Assembly (NCBI GenBank): GCA_049840515.1
Contig: JASGKW010000002.1
Location: 72,235-136,234, forward strand
Source of the DNA: Muricomes sp049840515
GTDB taxonomy: Bacteria > Bacillota > Clostridia > Lachnospirales > Lachnospiraceae
Length of the DNA stretch: 64,000 nucleotides
Reading direction: 5' to 3'
Part shown: positions 35,208 through 44,657 of the stretch, piece by piece
How positions within the stretch are numbered: the first letter of the stretch is position 1
Layout: each line of letters opens with the position of its first letter
Translations under genes and position numbers: made by a program
The notes under the pieces: generated by a model
What the model was told of the DNA's origin: nothing
What the model saw: the letters and a program-made list of their open reading frames with translations, nothing else
Databases searched by the model: none

Positions 35208-36572
35208 TTAGTTTTTAAAGCTATGGATTGGCGCTGGGATTCTGCCTTCCCGGCCGACGAACGCCTCACAGCTAAATTCGTTTACCGGCATAATGGGAGC
35301 ATATCCGAGAAGTCCGCCAAATTCAGCCACATCTCCCACATCTTTTCCAATCACCGGAATCAGACGCACTGCTGTGGTCTTCTGGTTCACCATTCCAATC
35401 GCCATTTCATCCGCAATAATTCCTGAAATTGTGCTGGCCGTAGTTTTTCCCGGAATCGCTATCATATCCAGGCCCACAGAACAAACACAAGTCATAGCCT
35501 CCAGTTTTTCCAGTGTGAGGGCCCCCAAATTTACTGCATCTATCATTCCCTGGTCCTCACTTACCGGAATAAACGCTCCGCTTAAACCTCCAACATAAGA
35601 CGATGCCATTACACCGCCCTTCTTCACCTGGTCATTCAACATAGCCAAGGCAGCGGTAGTGCCCGGTGCGCCGACCCTTTCCAGTCCGATTTCTTCCAAA
35701 ATTTCTGCCACACTATCTCCAACTGCCGGAGTCGGCGCCAGTGACAAATCAATAATCCCAAACGGAATGCCCAGCCTCTTGGACGCTTCGCCCGCCACAA
35801 GCTGACCAACCCGGGTTACTTTAAAGGCGGTCTTCTTGATTGTCTCACAGAGTTCCTCAAAACCTTTTCCGCGCACTGCCTCCAAAGCTTTCTTCACAAC
35901 TCCAGGTCCGCTGACCCCCACGTTAATCACCGCATCAGCCTCCGTCACACCGAGAAAAGCGCCTGCCATAAACGGGTTGTCATCCGGAGCATTACAGAAG
36001 ATAACTAACTTTGCACAGCCGAGAGAATCCTTTTCCTTTGTGGCCTCGGCAGTTTCTTTGACAATTTCACCGCACAGGCGCACAGCATCCATATTGATGC
36101 CTGTTTTTGTAGAGCCTACATTTACAGAACTGCAAATTCTTTCTGTCCGGGACAATGCCTGAGGGATGGAGCGGATTAAATGAATGTCGCTTTGAGTCAT
36201 TCCCTTGGAAACCAGTGCAGAATAACCTCCAATAAAGTTGACCCCCACTTCCTTTGCCGCCTTATCCAGCGTTTCAGCAACCGTCACATAATCCTCAGGA
36301 CTCTTGCATGCAGCTCCCCCTATCAGTGCGATTGGAGTAACTGAAATTCTTTTATTTACAATTGGAATCCCAAATTCTTTCTCAATATCGTTTCCTGTGG
36401 AAACCAGCTTTGCCGCCACTGTTGTAATCTTTTCGTATATTTTGCGGTTCATCTCCTGCAAATCAGAATCAATACAGTCAAGCAGGCTGATACCCAGTGT
36501 AATTGTGCGGACGTCCAGATTCTCCTGTTCAATCATCTGATTCGTCTCTGATACTTCATACATATTAATCAT
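35208..36572 (-). CDS. UPF0210/PFL family protein
   Basis: This 454-residue protein belongs to the UPF0210 (DUF711, PFL-like) family. It is encoded next to an ACT-domain gene in most Firmicutes and is structurally related to pyruvate formate-lyase, but its reaction is unknown. Conserved blocks are GGAACKSPEDY, RTERICSSVNVGSTKTGIN, DLSLAPTPAVGDSVA and the C-terminal MIAIPGKTTASTISGIIADE. The ACT gene lies 30 bases upstream. Confidence 0.92.
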   Translation of the reverse strand: MINMYEVSETNQMIEQENLDVRTITLGISLLDCIDSDLQEMNRKIYEKITTVAAKLVSTGNDIEKEFGIPIVNKRISVTPIALIGGAACKSPEDYVTVAETLDKAAKEVGVNFIGGYSALVSKGMTQSDIHLIRSIPQALSRTERICSSVNVGSTKTGINMDAVRLCGEIVKETAEATKEKDSLGCAKLVIFCNAPDDNPFMAGAFLGVTEADAVINVGVSGPGVVKKALEAVRGKGFEELCETIKKTAFKVTRVGQLVAGEASKRLGIPFGIIDLSLAPTPAVGDSVAEILEEIGLERVGAPGTTAALAMLNDQVKKGGVMASSYVGGLSGAFIPVSEDQGMIDAVNLGALTLEKLEAMTCVCSVGLDMIAIPGKTTASTISGIIADEMAIGMVNQKTTAVRLIPVIGKDVGDVAEFGGLLGYAPIMPVNEFSCEAFVGREGRIPAPIHSFKN

Positions 36573-36602
36573 CGCGCTTACCCTCTTTTCATTTCCTGCT
36601 TT

Positions 36603-36875
36603 TTATAATCTGTGCATCTTCTCAAAAATATCTTCTCTCTGGCAACGGATATTCACGCCAATTTCCTGACCCAGTTTTTCCATCTCGTCGCAGATTACCG
36701 TAAAGTCTTTGGACAAATCTGTCACATCTACAATCATCATCATGTTAAAGTATCCCTGTACGATTGTCTGGGAAATATCCAGGATATTAATTTTATTGTC
36801 CGCCAGATATGTACACACTCTGGCAATAATTCCTACTGTATCTTTTCCAAGCACAGTCACGATACACTTTTTCAT
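36603..36875 (-). CDS. ACT domain protein (UPF0237)
   Basis: This 90-residue single ACT domain, starting MKKCIVTVLGKDTVGIIARV, is of the type that binds small ligands such as amino acids. It is almost always paired with the UPF0210 gene, as here, and may regulate that protein. Ligand and role are unknown. Confidence 0.93.
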   Translation of the reverse strand: MKKCIVTVLGKDTVGIIARVCTYLADNKINILDISQTIVQGYFNMMMIVDVTDLSKDFTVICDEMEKLGQEIGVNIRCQREDIFEKMHRL

Positions 36876-36888
36876 TTTCTATTCCTCC

Positions 36889-37686
36889 CTAAACTGTAAT
36901 AATCTGTGAAATCATATCTCTTCTGGCAACGGATATATTCAAATCCTCGCCCCGGTAATCATTACTGCCCAGGGTTACCTCTAGTTTCACTGTCTCATAA
37001 GCAAGCTCTGCATAATTATTTTCATGGCTTAAATGCCCGAGCAGTATATATTTCAAATTGTCGTGCAGTATATTGCATAAAAGTCTTCCCGTGGACTCAT
37101 TGGACAAATGTCCCTTATCCCCGAGCACACGCCGTTTCAGATAATAAGGATAAGCTCCCACCTCCAGCATGTGAACGTCATGGTTGGCTTCCAAAAGCAC
37201 TGCATCCAGGCTCTGAAGCTTCGACACTGTATATTCATTGTAAATGCCCAAATCCGTGGCAACTGCGACAGACTTGCCGCCAGTGCTCATTCTGTAACCG
37301 GACGGTTCATTTGCATCGTGAGAAATAGAAAAGGGATCTACCATAATATCCCCAATTGTAAAACTCTCATCTATATGTATGGGATTCAAAAGCCCCTCCG
37401 GCAGTTTACCCAGTGAGGAATAACTCTTAATCCCCGCGATTGTTCCAGGTGTGGCATAGATAGGAACCTCATATTTCCTGCTAAAAACGCCAAGTCCCTG
37501 TATATGGTCTGAATGCTCGTGGGTAATCAAAATCCCATCCAGCTCTTCTCCCTTTATGTCTAATTCTTTTAACCCGGCATCAATCTTCTTCTTGCTGATT
37601 CCTGTGTCTACAAGCAGGTGAGTGTTGTCACATCCTACGTAAATACAGTTGCCGCTGCTGCCGCTTGCAATACTGCATAACCTCAT
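36889..37686 (-). CDS. MBL-fold metallohydrolase, WalJ/YycJ-like
   Basis: This 265-residue protein resembles YycJ/WalJ, metallo-beta-lactamase-fold exonuclease-like proteins linked to cell-wall regulation and DNA repair. The metal motif is THEHSDHIQGL near residue 54, with later ligands in GYRMSTGGKSVAVATDLG and LLEANHD and HLSNESTGRLL. Its start overlaps the coaE stop by four bases. No WalRK genes are nearby, so the precise role is inferred only from fold. Confidence 0.88.
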   Translation of the reverse strand: MRLCSIASGSSGNCIYVGCDNTHLLVDTGISKKKIDAGLKELDIKGEELDGILITHEHSDHIQGLGVFSRKYEVPIYATPGTIAGIKSYSSLGKLPEGLLNPIHIDESFTIGDIMVDPFSISHDANEPSGYRMSTGGKSVAVATDLGIYNEYTVSKLQSLDAVLLEANHDVHMLEVGAYPYYLKRRVLGDKGHLSNESTGRLLCNILHDNLKYILLGHLSHENNYAELAYETVKLEVTLGSNDYRGEDLNISVARRDMISQIITV

Positions 37687-38265
37687 ATTAGTTCTCCTAT
37701 TTGTTTCTTTGTCATCTCAAATTCCCCGCTGTTGTCAATCACCGCACTGCACACTTGACGAAATACAGATTCCGGGGACTGAGACTGTATCATCCGGCTG
37801 ATGGTCTCATCAGAATATCCCCTGGACTTCTTCAGCCGCTCTCTTCTCACACTTTCTTCTGTATAAATATACCACAGTTCCTCACAAATGTCTTCATATC
37901 CGGCTTCCGGCAGAAGGGCCGCTTCAATAATATACAGCGGCACTCCCTTCTCTTTCTTCTCTACGATATCTTGTTTTACCCATTGTTTCACCGCCGGATG
38001 AACAATATCATTTAACAGCTTTCTTTTTTTCTCATCCTGAAAAATAACTGCTGCCAGTTTTCTTCTGTCCAGCTTCTCCATCTTCTCCAACAATCTCAGA
38101 ACCAAACTGCTCTACAATCTGATTATAACAGTTCGTTCCTCTTCTTTGAAGATTTCTCGCCACCTCATCCAACTGACAGACAACTGCATTATATTTTTCT
38201 GCCATATAGCGCAGGACTTCACTTTTCCCGGAGCCCACACCACCAGTGATTCCCAATACCTTCAT
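37683..38265 (-). CDS. coaE: Dephospho-CoA kinase, frameshifted
   Basis: CoaE phosphorylates dephospho-CoA, the last step of coenzyme A synthesis. The P-loop GGVGSGKSEV lies near residue 8, and the LDEVARNLQ segment follows. The frame breaks near 38073; removing one base restores EDGELDRRKLAAVIFQDEKKR and continues to the normal C-terminus (about 194 residues). It sits between polA and the walJ-like gene, a common order. Essentiality argues for a sequencing indel. Confidence 0.94.
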
Positions 38266-38277
38266 CGGTCTTCCTCT

Positions 38278-40892
38278 TTATTTCGCCTCATACCAGCTGT
38301 CACCTGTATGCATATCTATAATCAAAGGCACATCCAGGTCCGCAGCCTGTTCCATCTGTCTTTTCAGTATTTCTTTTACCTCTTCTATCTCATCCTTATA
38401 GGCTTCAATAAGAAGTTCGTCATGAACCTGCAGAATCAGTTTGGATTTCAGCCCTTTTTCTTTCAGTTCTCTGTTTACGCCAATCATGGCAATCTTCATA
38501 ATATCTGCCGCAGAGCCCTGAATTGGGGCATTCATAGCCACACGTTCCCCAAAGTTGCGCTGCATAAAGTTACTGGATTTTAATTCCGGCACAGGTCTTC
38601 TTCTGCCAAACAGGGTCACAACATAGCCATCTTCCTTTGCATGTGCCACCGTATCATCCAGAAAACGTTTGATTCCGGGATAGGTTTCAAAGTAGTTCTC
38701 AATATACTGCTTTGCCTCTTTCTGTGTGATGCTCAAATCCTGACTCAATCCAAAGGAGCTGATTCCATATACAATCCCAAAGTTTACAGCCTTTGCATTG
38801 CGGCGCTGTAATTCAGTCACCTCATCAAACGGTGTGTGGAATACCTGGGATGCAGTCATCCGGTGAATATCTCTCGCCTCTTTATATGCCTGAATCAGTT
38901 TCTCATCCCCGGAACAGTGAGCCAGTATTCTCAGCTCTATCTGCGAGTAGTCCGCATCAATGAAGACACAGCCTTCTTTCGGCACAAAAACCTTTCTGAT
39001 TAATCTGCCAAGCTCCATCCTCACTGGAATATTCTGCAGATTAGGCTCTGTACTGCTGATTCGTCCCGTAGCTGTAATGGTCTGGTTAAACTTTCCATGG
39101 ATTCTTCCATCCGAACCGATATAAGCCGACAAACCGTCCGCATAAGTGGATTTCAGCTTTGAAAGCTGACGGTACTCCAAAATCTTTTCCACAACTGGAT
39201 ACTCCGGCGCCAGTTTATCCAGCACATCCGCTGCTGTGGAATAGCCTGTCTTCGTCTTCTTTCCATTTGGAAGACCCATATGCTCAAAAAGAACAACCGC
39301 AAGCTGCTTGGGAGAATTGATGTTAAAAGATTCCCCTGCCATTTCAAAAATCTCTTTTTCCAGCTCCACAATCTTGCTGCCAAGCTGCTCCCCATAAAAG
39401 CGAAGTGCCTCTCCCTCTACCTGAATACCTGCCTGTTCCATATCAAACAAGGTAAACACCAGAGGCATCTCAATATCCTGAAACAAATGATACATTCCCT
39501 CGGCCTGCATCTTTTCCTGCAAAGGCTTTGCACAGGCAAATGCAGTGTACGCCTCATAACAGGCTTTTGTCATAATATCTGTTTCGCCGTTTATCAAAAT
39601 TCCCAGCTGTTCCCTGGCCACATCTTCATAATCATAATTACTTTTCAGCGGATTCAGAAGATAGGCTGCCACTGTTGCATCAAAGCAGTTTTCCTGTTTT
39701 GTAATCTTAATATCGGCTAAATATTTTTTCAAATCAAACATAGAAAATATGGTTACCCTGGCTGCAACTTGCGAAAGTTTTTCAAACAGATATTCCATAT
39801 CCATATCTGCCCCGCACACTACGGAGTATATCTTATCCTCCCCGTATGCAATACTTACCCTGCCATACCCGGATGGGTGTGCAAATAGGGGAAGTACATT
39901 TCCCACATCCTCAGTAATAGAAACACCTGCGCACTCCGCCTGAGATGCTTCCTCAAAGACCTTGTCCGCCGCCTTTTTATCTGTAATTTCTTTAAAACAG
40001 GATTCGATGCTGTCCACAGAAGATTTTACATCGAACCTGCTCAGCAGGTTTTTAAACTCAAGCTTCTGAAAATACACATGGGCTTCTTTTGTATAGGGAT
40101 TTTCATATTTGGCCTCATTCAAATCAAAGGAAATATCCGCATGGAGGTCAATGGTAGCCAGAGTCTTGCTCATACATGCCTGCTCCCAGAATTCCTGGAG
40201 ATTCTTGCTTGCCCGCGGAGGCTTAATCTCACCTGCATGCTCATGGGCATTTTCAATAGAACCATATTCTGAAATAATCTTTGTAGCTGTCTTCTCGCCT
40301 ACCCCCGGAACCCCCGGGATATTATCAGAGGCATCACCCATCAACGCTTTCACATCAATAAATTCTTTCGGTGTAACCCCATATTTTTCTTTTACATCTG
40401 CGGCAAAGTAATCCTCCACCTCTGTTCTCCCCTGTTTTGTCTTGGGTATGCGGATTTTCACACGCTCTGTGGCAAGCTGCAAAGTATCTCTGTCCCCGGA
40501 AATAACAGCCACATCCAGCCCTTCTTCCTCACAGATGCGGGAAATTGTTCCCAGAAGGTCATCCGCCTCTAGGCCAGCCTGTTCAATAATCTCAATATTC
40601 ATAGCCTTGAGGACTTCCTTCATCACCGGAACCTGCTGCCGCAGGCCTCCGCCATGGGCTTTCTCGTGCCTTTGTAATCCTCATACATCTCATGCCTGAA
40701 TGTAGGGGCATGGACATCAAAAGCTACCGTCAGATATTCCGGCTTCTCCTCGTCCAAAACCTTAAACATAATATTCAAAAACCCATAAATAGCGTTCGTA
40801 TGAAGTCCTTCTGAATTAGTCAAATCGGGTACTCCATAGAACGCCCTGTTTAAAATACTGTGGCCATCTATTAATACTATTTTTTTATTCAT
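38278..40892 (-). CDS. polA: DNA polymerase I, frameshifted near N-terminus
   Basis: PolA fills gaps and removes primers. The N-terminal 5'-3' exonuclease starts KKIVLIDGHSILNRAFYGVP. A missing base near 40645 splits the first about 85 residues from the rest; restoring it gives MAEALRQQVPVMKEVLKAM. The 3'-5' exonuclease-like domain (about residues 300-470) looks degenerate. Polymerase motifs are DADYSQIELRILAH (A), RRNAKAVNFGIVYGIS (B) and LQVHDELLIEA (C). The reconstructed length is about 871 residues. coaE follows after 12 bases. Confidence 0.96.
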
Positions 40893-41023
40893 TCTTCATT
40901 CTCCACATCCCTGTCACTGTGTTGTGTAAAATCTGGTTTTTCTTAGTCTTACCGATTATTACTCAGTTATATTAAAGTATACACTAAAATCTTTCTTTTT
41001 AAAAGATTATTTTTATGTTATGA

Positions 41024-41042
41024 TGTAACATAGTACAGTCAT
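41024..41042. promoter_or_regulatory. Palindrome between polA and HAD gene
   Basis: Perfect arms TATGTTA and TAACATA with a 5-base centre lie in the divergent intergenic region. It could be an operator, but no adjacent regulator gene is present. Confidence 0.4.
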
Positions 41043-41127
41043 GAAGGACAAGACAAAGCTGAATTAAACCGCAGCATGACCAGCCAGAACCAGAAGTTAC
41101 TGATTATGAGATGAAAAGGAGAATACT

Positions 41128-41754
41128 ATGGACGGAATTATTTTTGACGTAGACGGAACTTTATGGGATTCCACAGAAACTGTTGTTGAAGCCTGGAATC
41201 AGGCAATTATAGAAAATGCAGATTTGGATGTAACAGTAGATACTTCTATCTTAAAAAGTTTGTTTGGAAAGACAATGGAAGAAATATATGAAGCGGTTTT
41301 CCCATCACTGCCAAAAGAAGAACAAAGCAGACTGGGAAATCTCTGTTTTGAGTACGAAAACCGCCTGCTTGAGACAAAACCAGGTACTCTGTATGCCGAT
41401 GTTCCGGAAGTATTCCGCACACTTTCTAAAAAGATTCCTCTTTTTATCGTCAGCAATTGTCAGCGCGGATATATCGAAGTTTTTCTAAAAACCACCGGAC
41501 TTGAAGACACAGTAACGGCCCATCTTTGTTACGGAGATACTTATACCTCCAAGGGACAGACTATTCTGCGGCTGATGAGAGAAAATGAACTGAAAGACGT
41601 GGTTTACGTGGGGGACACCCAAGGAGATTATCTGGCCTGCCAGGAAGCCCAGATTCCATTTATCTTCGTTGAGTACGGCTTTGGTGATGTGCCGGAGGCA
41701 ACAGACAGAATCGAAAAATTAGCTGATTTACTGAAACGAGATTTTACAGCTTAA
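41128..41754 (+). CDS. HAD-superfamily hydrolase (phosphoglycolate phosphatase-like)
   Basis: This 208-residue phosphatase-like protein starts IIFDVDGTLWDSTET (catalytic Asp7 and Asp9) and has an alpha-helical cap. Motif II is seen as LFIVSNCQRGY, and motif IV as VVYVGDTQGDYLACQEA. The substrate is unknown; the family includes phosphoglycolate and sugar phosphatases. It is monocistronic. Confidence 0.93.
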   Translation: MDGIIFDVDGTLWDSTETVVEAWNQAIIENADLDVTVDTSILKSLFGKTMEEIYEAVFPSLPKEEQSRLGNLCFEYENRLLETKPGTLYADVPEVFRTLSKKIPLFIVSNCQRGYIEVFLKTTGLEDTVTAHLCYGDTYTSKGQTILRLMRENELKDVVYVGDTQGDYLACQEAQIPFIFVEYGFGDVPEATDRIEKLADLLKRDFTA

Positions 41755-41769
41755 TAACTGACAAAAAAA

Positions 41770-41808
41770 GAGCCGATAACCACATTTCCAGCTGTGTATT
41801 ATCGGCTC
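41770..41808 (-). terminator. Terminator after the DUF4825 gene
   Basis: GAGCCGATAA and TTATCGGCTC form the stem, and the complement of an A-run at 41763-41769 gives a T-tail in the minus direction. It may also slow transcription from the HAD gene. Confidence 0.8.
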
Positions 41809-41815
41809 ACAGAAT

Positions 41816-42358
41816 TTACTCAAAAAATTGATTCACAAATTCAACAGCACTCAATTTACTTTGCACTTGTTTATTCCAGATTTTTTTGTCAAGCAGTCCA
41901 GATAAGGGACTGCCTAAAATATTTTCGATTTGCTGTCTGTCAAAAGAATAACTGTTATCCGAAAAGTTGTAGGTTATTTGTGACAGATTATCAACAGCAG
42001 CCATAGCTGCAACGGAATTATAGATTAAATCCTGCTTTACTTTCTCTTCCCCGACAATCCCAATACTGTCCGAATAGTTTACACTCAAAGAACAATCATC
42101 TGAATTAATTTCAAATTTCATTGGGAGATTATTTAGCGGTAAAGTGCCAAACAAGTTGATAATATTACTTGAATTCCCGATATATGGGCTTTTGTAATTC
42201 TCAACCTCAGAAATATCATTGGTCAACGCGTCCGTCTGATTTCGTGCATATTCCACTTGTTTTGCCCGTTCAGTAGGAAGAATCCAAAATTGAATTGCAC
42301 TGAACAGAATTACAGCAATCAATAAAAGCCCAATTATAATTTTGTTCTTCTTATTCAT
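41816..42358 (-). CDS. DUF4825 domain membrane-anchored protein
   Basis: This protein of about 180 residues has one N-terminal membrane helix (KIIIGLLLIAVILFSAIQFWIL) and an outer domain. The YKSPYIGNSSNIINLFGTLPL segment is typical of DUF4825. The function is unknown. The ATG at 42356-42358 is preferred (GGGG 8 bases upstream) over the one at 42362-42364. It overlaps the end of the preceding membrane gene and is the third gene of a PadR-controlled operon. Confidence 0.8.
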   Translation of the reverse strand: MNKKNKIIIGLLLIAVILFSAIQFWILPTERAKQVEYARNQTDALTNDISEVENYKSPYIGNSSNIINLFGTLPLNNLPMKFEINSDDCSLSVNYSDSIGIVGEEKVKQDLIYNSVAAMAAVDNLSQITYNFSDNSYSFDRQQIENILGSPLSGLLDKKIWNKQVQSKLSAVEFVNQFFE

Positions 42359-43019
42359 TTTCATACCCCTTTCTGTTTTTTATCAATAACTTTGTAAAGT
42401 TACTGAATGTTACAGGAACAATAGCGGTAAGCAGCGGCAAATAAAATCGTATTGCAATATTTGCCATTTGATAAGGCCCGCTAATATCAAGTGGTCTGTG
42501 AAACCAAATATTACTCCCAAATGTCAATGCCGCCACCATTCCAATACATACAACAAAAAATAGTCCCCAGACCACCCAGACAATTTTTTTGCGCCGTTCA
42601 TTTGCCGGGATTGAAATAAATGCAACAGCATCAGATTGCTGTCTACTCCTGAAAAAATAAACAATACCCGAAATAACAGTAAGCAAAAGCCCCATGTAGC
42701 TGAATATTGCATAGCGGATAAAAAAGAGTAAGGGAAAGGAAAGTATCCAAAATATAGTGCAGTTGAGCAGCACAGCCTGAGAACATTCTGTATGGTATTT
42801 TCCGACATAAGTCAGTTGATTTCCGTCTATCAAACTATCAATGGAGGATAAGCTTTCTTTCGCTTTCCGGGCTGCAACACTTTCCTCAAAACCTTGTGCT
42901 ATCAGGTCGTCCTGTTTCGCAGTCATATTGCTCAGTATTTCTTCTTTTAAGTCTTCTATTTCAGGCGTCAAACGTTGATGATGAAATAAATCATCAACAT
43001 ATTTTTTCAATTCTGTCAT
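42351..43019 (-). CDS. Membrane protein with permease-prefix-like N-terminus
   Basis: This 222-residue protein begins with a soluble helical region (MTELKKYVDDLFHHQRLTPE to SSIDSLIDG) resembling the prefix domain of PadR-linked permeases and DUF1700-type proteins. About five membrane helices follow. Its start overlaps the PadR stop by four bases (ATGA), so the two are translationally coupled. The function is unknown; such pairs may sense or respond to membrane stress. Confidence 0.75.
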   Translation of the reverse strand: MTELKKYVDDLFHHQRLTPEIEDLKEEILSNMTAKQDDLIAQGFEESVAARKAKESLSSIDSLIDGNQLTYVGKYHTECSQAVLLNCTIFWILSFPLLFFIRYAIFSYMGLLLTVISGIVYFFRSRQQSDAVAFISIPANERRKKIVWVVWGLFFVVCIGMVAALTFGSNIWFHRPLDISGPYQMANIAIRFYLPLLTAIVPVTFSNFTKLLIKNRKGYENE

Positions 43020-43363
43020 TCGCGGTTACCTCCTTGAAGCAGTTTTGTAATAATCTTCTGTGCATGAATCCATTCCACAAGGGCTTTTTCATAAGCTGCT
43101 TTACCACTTTCCGTAATGTGATAATATTTACGGCGGCCGCCCTGAGACTCATCTCCCCAATAACTGTTTATATTCCCCTGCTTTTCAAGACGTTTCAGAC
43201 TTGTATATAATGACGGCTCTTTTAACTCATATTCATTATCGCTATTTACAAAAACAGCTTTCATAATTTCATATCCATAATTATCCCCTTCTATCAAAAT
43301 TTTGAGAATAATGGTATCTATATGGCCACGAATCAAATCACTGTTTATATTCTGTTCCGGCAT
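43016..43363 (-). CDS. PadR family transcriptional regulator
   Basis: This 115-residue winged-helix repressor has DTIILKILIEGDNYGYEIMKA, PSLYTSLKRLEKQG and GGRRKYYHITESGKAAYE, diagnostic of PadR. It is the first gene of an operon with two membrane proteins. A promoter with a palindrome over its -10 lies just upstream, fitting autoregulation. Confidence 0.95.
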   Translation of the reverse strand: MPEQNINSDLIRGHIDTIILKILIEGDNYGYEIMKAVFVNSDNEYELKEPSLYTSLKRLEKQGNINSYWGDESQGGRRKYYHITESGKAAYEKALVEWIHAQKIITKLLQGGNRE

Positions 43364-43376
43364 TTACTTCACCTCC

Positions 43377-43411
43377 ATATTTAGAATATCAAATATTACT
43401 ATGTGTGTCAA
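43377..43411 (-). promoter_or_regulatory. PadR operon promoter and candidate operator
   Basis: TTGACA and TATTCT are spaced by 17 bases on the minus strand. The -10 lies inside an AT-rich imperfect palindrome with ATATTT/AAATAT arms (43377-43396). Confidence 0.6.
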
Positions 43412-43481
43412 TGTACTTTGTCACAAATAAACAAATATGCATTTCATTATCACCAAATAAAGACCATGTAAAATCAGACCT

Positions 43482-43540
43482 AAAGGACAGAAAAAGGCAG
43501 CATAGCCCTTATATCGGGACTGTGCCGCCTAATGAAAAAT
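43482..43540 (-). terminator. Terminator after DUF4180 gene, related to trp terminator
   Basis: An imperfect hairpin pairs GGCGGCACAGTCCC with GGGCTATGCTGCC on the minus strand. The 59-base stretch is clearly similar to 44558-44612, the terminator of the trp operon, including the AGCCCTTA and CTGTGCCG blocks. Confidence 0.65.
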
Positions 43541-43578
43541 CACATTTTAAACTTTGTCTTGCCTTATCATCTTGAAAC

Positions 43579-43941
43579 CTAAACGGTTTCTAATTTTTCT
43601 ATCGCTTCAAGTTCTGTATTAACAAAGAAAAAATTCTTCCCCCTATTGCTCTCATAAATAAAATCTCGAAGGGGTTTACTATTGTATTTAGAATAGTCAC
43701 CCCAAATAGCGAGTTTAAAACCATAATTAGTGTATTTTTGAAGGACTTCCCCTGCAAGACCTGTTGATAATACAAAAAAGTCATTGACAAGGCATGTTTT
43801 GGGAAGCACAATATTGTAAAGCTGTGTTTCGATGCCAACCGTCATGGCAAAGTCAAGTGCTGACTGTGTGTCGGTAATTAGAAGGTCATTGCTGCTGATT
43901 ACTGCAATATTCTTATCATTTCCTCTAACAGCTATATTCAT
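43579..43941 (-). CDS. DUF4180 domain protein
   Basis: This 120-residue soluble protein matches the DUF4180 pattern: an N-terminal DTQSALDFAMTVGIETQLYNIVLPK and a C-terminal FFFVNTELEAIEKL. The function is unknown. The HTH gene 72 bases upstream is probably in the same transcript, a pairing I recall from other Clostridia. The related STAS-like fold is only a guess. Confidence 0.82.
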   Translation of the reverse strand: MNIAVRGNDKNIAVISSNDLLITDTQSALDFAMTVGIETQLYNIVLPKTCLVNDFFVLSTGLAGEVLQKYTNYGFKLAIWGDYSKYNSKPLRDFIYESNRGKNFFFVNTELEAIEKLETV

Positions 43942-44013
43942 AAAATTTCTCCTCTCTTCTGCAAATTATTGAATAGGCAAAATTTGAATACCTTTTTCAT
44001 AATTTTCTCCAAT

Positions 44014-44457
44014 TTAAATTTTGTCTGATTCCTCTGTCGCAACTGAGATGATTTCCATTATTTCTTTCATAAAATAAATATTTCCCCATAAGGATATACG
44101 GATTTTATTTTCATGCTCTAAATGCTGCACATGCATTGTAGATCTGCCGTATTCCTGCGGTTTACAATTCAATGCTGCCGTAAGCATATTGACAATACGG
44201 CTGCTCTCATCAAAATCATCAATTTGAATATCAATTACAGAAGATACGATAGTTTTATCCCGAGTGCATGTAGTAACATCACAATTACGGTTATCTGTGC
44301 GTTCTGCAAAGACACTTAAGTCATGCCCTGTTATACGCCAACTCTTTCCTATTTTGTTTGCACGCAGCTTTCCCTCCCGTATATAACGTTGTATAGTCTT
44401 TGGGTGGATATTGAGCAGCTTGGACACTTGCTCCACTGTATAGTACTTTTCGTCCAT
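44014..44457 (-). CDS. Helix-turn-helix (excisionase/MerR-like) regulator
   Basis: This 147-residue protein has an N-terminal MerR-type HTH of the excisionase class (YYTVEQVSKLLNIHPKTIQRYIREGKLRANKIGKSWRI). Its C-terminal domain of about 85 residues contains several cysteines and an STMHVQHLEHENKIRISLWG segment and is not recognised. Nested palindromes overlap its promoter, so it probably controls itself and the DUF4180 gene. Confidence 0.85.
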   Translation of the reverse strand: MDEKYYTVEQVSKLLNIHPKTIQRYIREGKLRANKIGKSWRITGHDLSVFAERTDNRNCDVTTCTRDKTIVSSVIDIQIDDFDESSRIVNMLTAALNCKPQEYGRSTMHVQHLEHENKIRISLWGNIYFMKEIMEIISVATEESDKI

Positions 44458-44466
44458 CTTATCACT

Positions 44467-44518
44467 CCTTATTATTCCTAATATAAGTAATATTAAGTTA
44501 TAATAAGGAATTTGTCAA
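44467..44518 (-). promoter_or_regulatory. Promoter with nested palindromes upstream of HTH gene
   Basis: TTGACA and TAATAT are spaced by 17 bases. The -10 is part of the perfect palindrome TAATAT-AAGTA-ATATTA (44479-44495), itself enclosed by CCTTATTAT and ATAATAAGG arms (44467-44475 and 44500-44508). This arrangement suggests an operator for the adjacent regulator. Confidence 0.65.
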
Positions 44519-44557
44519 TAAAAATATAAGTATGATAAATTACATGAATCAAACCAA

Positions 44558-44612
44558 TAGACAGGAAAAGACGGTACAGCCCTTACATTTGAGCTGTGCC
44601 GTCTAATCTAAA
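44558..44612 (-). terminator. trp operon terminator
   Basis: AGACGG-ACAGC and GCTGT-CCGTCT arms form a hairpin about 50 bases after the trpA stop. Its sequence is a diverged relative of the one at 43482-43540. Confidence 0.75.
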
Positions 44613-44657
44613 ATCATTTTCTTATAACCATGTATCCTTATATTTCAGGGCTTTTCT

